This document shows positions 62,013 to 64,000 of a DNA stretch of 64,000 nucleotides, piece after piece (positions within the stretch are counted from its first letter, which is position 1; the number at the start of each line of letters is the position of its first letter). The position numbers and the translations under genes are program-made. This DNA comes from Neobacillus sp. Marseille-Q6967 (GTDB taxonomy: Bacteria; Bacillota; Bacilli; Bacillales; Cytobacillaceae). Where the stretch lies: the NCBI RefSeq assembly GCF_946151075.1, contig NZ_CAMGZB010000001.1, positions 2,284,001 through 2,348,000 of the forward strand, in the 5' to 3' direction. Below the pieces are notes generated by a model. That model had not been told where the DNA came from and made no database searches. It worked only from the letters and a program-made list of their open reading frames with translations.

Positions 62013-62950
62013 AAATTGAAAAAGCCTATTCTGCCATAGATGTTCACGTTGCCGGAGAGGCATTCCGAATCATCCGGAATGCCCCGTTGGTCCATTATCA
62101 AACCTTGGAAGAACTGTATGAGCTGTTTCCAGAGGTATATAAAGAGGAGCAAAATTTACTATTAAATGAGCCTCGCGGGTTTGCCGGGCTGAATGGCTGT
62201 CTTGTCGTGCCGCCGCTCAATCGAGAGGCCGATGCGGCAGTTGTATTTTTTAATCATAATGGAACAGTGCCTCTCCATTATGCAGGCCTGATTGCTGTGA
62301 TAACAGCCCTATTAGAATGTGGTCATCTAAAACCTAGAGCTACAAGCCAATATAAAATTGAAACCGTGACGGGTATTGTCCCAATTACGGCGGTAGTAAC
62401 AGGCGATGAGATTGTTTCAGTTAAGATGGAGAGCGGCTTCTATCAGGTTGTCGGAAAAGTGGAATGTTTACCTCCTTCACCTGCAAACTATACACTTGTT
62501 CAAACTGATCAGATATATGCCGTCTTTCGGAAACAGGACTTCCCAGTTGAAATTCAAATAGAAGAATTAGCAGATTTACGTAAATGGGGGCAGGCAGTTC
62601 TGCAAACCCTAAGTCCGGATGTAAAAGGCGCTATATTAGTTGATGAGTCTACGGTGGATGAAGGACTTATTAGATCTATTACCTTTCGGGATGACTTATT
62701 CATTGTTCGATCACCTGGTTTTGGACCGACACTTGCTGTTTTTACTAGTTTACTAACATCCGGAGCCATCTTGAAACAGGAGTTATTGGTGAATGAAAGT
62801 ATTTTCGGCAGTCAGTTGGAAGTACAAGTTGCGGGGCGTAAGGAATCTAGATATCAATTTACCATGACTGGCCGTGGATTTATTACCGGGATGCAAACCT
62901 TTATCTTAGATCCAACAGACCCATTAGCGGCTGGATTTATTTTAAAATAA
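62009..62950 (+). CDS. Proline-racemase-family paralogue lacking both catalytic cysteines
   Basis: The 313-aa protein shares the family fold with its upstream neighbour: NEPRGFAGLNG, PPLNREADAAVVF and GRGFITGMQTFILDPTDPL line up with it. The first catalytic Cys is replaced by His90 (VPLHYAGLI versus LPMCGHDTI) and the second by Gly237 (RSPGFGPT versus RSPCGTGT). It therefore cannot use the two-cysteine racemase mechanism. The frame is intact and the gene is coupled by a 4-bp overlap, so it is not a decaying pseudogene. It may be a partner subunit, a binding protein, or an enzyme with a different reaction. Confidence 0.85.
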   Translation: MKIEKAYSAIDVHVAGEAFRIIRNAPLVHYQTLEELYELFPEVYKEEQNLLLNEPRGFAGLNGCLVVPPLNREADAAVVFFNHNGTVPLHYAGLIAVITALLECGHLKPRATSQYKIETVTGIVPITAVVTGDEIVSVKMESGFYQVVGKVECLPPSPANYTLVQTDQIYAVFRKQDFPVEIQIEELADLRKWGQAVLQTLSPDVKGAILVDESTVDEGLIRSITFRDDLFIVRSPGFGPTLAVFTSLLTSGAILKQELLVNESIFGSQLEVQVAGRKESRYQFTMTGRGFITGMQTFILDPTDPLAAGFILK

Positions 62951-63012
62951 TACGATTTTAATAGTGATACAGTAAGAAAAAATTCTTAAGGATAATAGAG
63001 GAGGAAATTGAC

Positions 63013-63909
63013 ATGACAAATATTAGAGGAGCTTTTCCAGTATTAATTACCCCGATGACGAAGGAGCAGGAAATTGATTGGGGCGGTGTAAGGAATAATG
63101 TAAACTATTTTGTTGATCAAGGAGTTGCTGGAATTGTCATTAATGGAAGTACTGGAGAATTCGTCAGTTTAACAAAGGAAGAGAAGTACCAAATGGTCGA
63201 GGTCGTTATGAAAGAAGTAAACGGCCGTATCCCGGTCATTGTTGGTACTGCAGCGGAAACCACAAAAGAAACAATTGAGAACACGAAACAGGCTGAAGCT
63301 CATGGTGCAGATTGTGCGCTGATTATTAATTCCTATTACGCGAAACCAAAAGAAGATGAAATCTACTTCCATTTTAAAGAAGTGGCAAATCCTGTGAATA
63401 TCCCTATCATGCTTTACAATAACCCATTCACATCTGGTGTCGATATGAGCACTGAGCTCATGCTAAAAATCGGAAGAGAATGTGAAAATGTTACCCATAT
63501 CAAGGAGTCAAGCGGAGACATCCGTAAGGCAAGAGATTTAGCAAGACAAGCAAAAGGGGATTTTGAAGTATTCTGCGGATCAGAAGAATTGGTGATGGAA
63601 TCATATTTTGTTGGAGCAACGGGCTGGATTTCCGTCGCCGGAAATATCGTACCAAAGCTTGTAACAGACATGTACAATCATTTCCAAAAAGGGGAACTTG
63701 AACAGGCATGGGAAATTAACGACCGAATTCTGCCACTTTGTGCGTTTCTTGAAGGTTCCGGCAAATATGTTCAAATCGTTAAGCGTGCAATGGATTTACT
63801 TGGTCAAGCAGGAGGGCCTGCTCGATATCCGCGTTTAGGTTTAACTCCTGAAGAGGACCAAACACTTAAAAATATTTTAAAGAATTTAAATACTGTATCT
63901 CTTGTCTAG
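63013..63909 (+). CDS. DapA-family lyase, probable 1-pyrroline-4-hydroxy-2-carboxylate deaminase
   Basis: The 298-aa protein is a class-I aldolase of the DapA/NAL family with GSTGEF, Tyr135 in MLYNNPFT and the Schiff-base Lys164 in THIKESSGD. In hydroxyproline clusters this family converts pyrroline-4-hydroxy-2-carboxylate to 2-oxoglutarate semialdehyde and ammonia. This fits its place after the epimerase and before an aldehyde dehydrogenase. The ATG follows GAGGAGG. True dihydrodipicolinate synthase is less likely in this context. Confidence 0.87.
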   Translation: MTNIRGAFPVLITPMTKEQEIDWGGVRNNVNYFVDQGVAGIVINGSTGEFVSLTKEEKYQMVEVVMKEVNGRIPVIVGTAAETTKETIENTKQAEAHGADCALIINSYYAKPKEDEIYFHFKEVANPVNIPIMLYNNPFTSGVDMSTELMLKIGRECENVTHIKESSGDIRKARDLARQAKGDFEVFCGSEELVMESYFVGATGWISVAGNIVPKLVTDMYNHFQKGELEQAWEINDRILPLCAFLEGSGKYVQIVKRAMDLLGQAGGPARYPRLGLTPEEDQTLKNILKNLNTVSLV

Positions 63910-63955
63910 ATGGTCTCTAGAAGTTAGAACAAATAAATATTAAGGGGGAAGGACA

Positions 63956-64000
63956 TTGTTAACAGCCCAGCTCGGATTAAAACCGAAAGTGAAAGAATTT
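63956..64000 (+). CDS. Start of an aldehyde dehydrogenase gene, 3' partial
   Basis: A TTG at 63956, after AAGGGGGAAGG, opens a frame that runs off the window after 15 codons. The visible residues include LKPKVKEF, which resembles the N terminus of some Bacillus aldehyde dehydrogenases. In this pathway a 2-oxoglutarate-semialdehyde dehydrogenase is expected here. Only the start is seen, so the identification rests mostly on context. Confidence 0.5.
   Translation, partial: MLTAQLGLKPKVKEF

Noticed and set aside
62009..62950. Decaying pseudogene copy of the epimerase
   Set aside because: The frame is full length with coupled start and conserved fold motifs; only the catalytic residues differ.
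63013..63909. Dihydrodipicolinate synthase for lysine synthesis
   Set aside because: The gene lies inside a hydroxyproline operon, directly after the epimerase pair and before an aldehyde dehydrogenase, so the pyrroline deaminase role is more likely.

Overview
The window looks like chromosomal DNA of an aerobic, spore-forming Bacillaceae bacterium, perhaps Neobacillus-like. The genus is an inference; no rRNA or other marker gene is present. The grounds are the low GC content, AGGAGG-type ribosome binding sites, CotF-type coat proteins, a SleB-type cell-wall hydrolase, a manganese catalase of the coat type, a T-box leader before serA, and Bacillus-type palindromic intergenic repeats. No rRNA, tRNA, CRISPR array, transposase or prophage gene was seen.

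Region by region: 1-8.3 kb holds carbohydrate genes (DUF624 membrane protein, intracellular SGNH esterase, intracellular GH5 glycosidase, GH1 6-phospho-beta-glucosidase) around a heterodimeric ABC exporter. 8.4-12.9 kb holds housekeeping genes: HAD phosphatase, YdcZ-type transporter, HPr, the BdbD/BdbC disulfide pair, Dps and a LysM cell-wall hydrolase. 12.9-26 kb is a putrescine/agmatine module: agmatinase, PuuP-type importer, glutamate dehydrogenase, a sigma-54 activator, an aminoaldehyde dehydrogenase, putrescine aminotransferase, GABA aminotransferase and succinate-semialdehyde dehydrogenase. Together these can take agmatine or putrescine to succinate. Four sigma-54 (-24/-12) promoters are readable in this block.

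26-33.4 kb carries a HAD protein, a 52-bp tandem array, serA with its T-box leader, and the hom-thrC-thrB operon. 33.4-38 kb has a GGDEF-EAL protein with a tiny Cys-rich partner, a manganese catalase and an SDR. 38-51 kb is a second catabolic-looking module. A large P-loop/TPR regulator with a C-terminal winged-helix/BTAD end precedes a Liv-type ABC transporter, an unknown 59-aa protein, an unusual ketoacyl-synthase-III-like enzyme, an alpha/beta hydrolase, an SDR and an acyl-CoA ligase. Both promoters of this module carry the same SARP-like arrangement: GTAACT repeated with an 11-bp period, then exactly 9 bp before TATGAT. A nested 103-bp/21-bp tandem array lies inside the module.

51-56 kb has mirrored CotF-like pairs with an AdhB-type dehydrogenase, a LysR regulator and a DEAD-box helicase whose tail appears frameshifted. 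56-64 kb is a hydroxyproline catabolic locus: a four-part D-hydroxyproline dehydrogenase split over two divergent transcripts, a sigma-54 activator, a 4-hydroxyproline epimerase, a paralogue of it lacking both catalytic cysteines, the pyrroline-4-hydroxy-2-carboxylate deaminase, and the start of an aldehyde dehydrogenase. Each transcript has its own -24/-12 promoter.

The strongest leads are the SARP-like operators with their uncharacterised operon, the cysteine-less racemase paralogue, the evenly placed divergent sigma-54 promoters, and the two tandem arrays.
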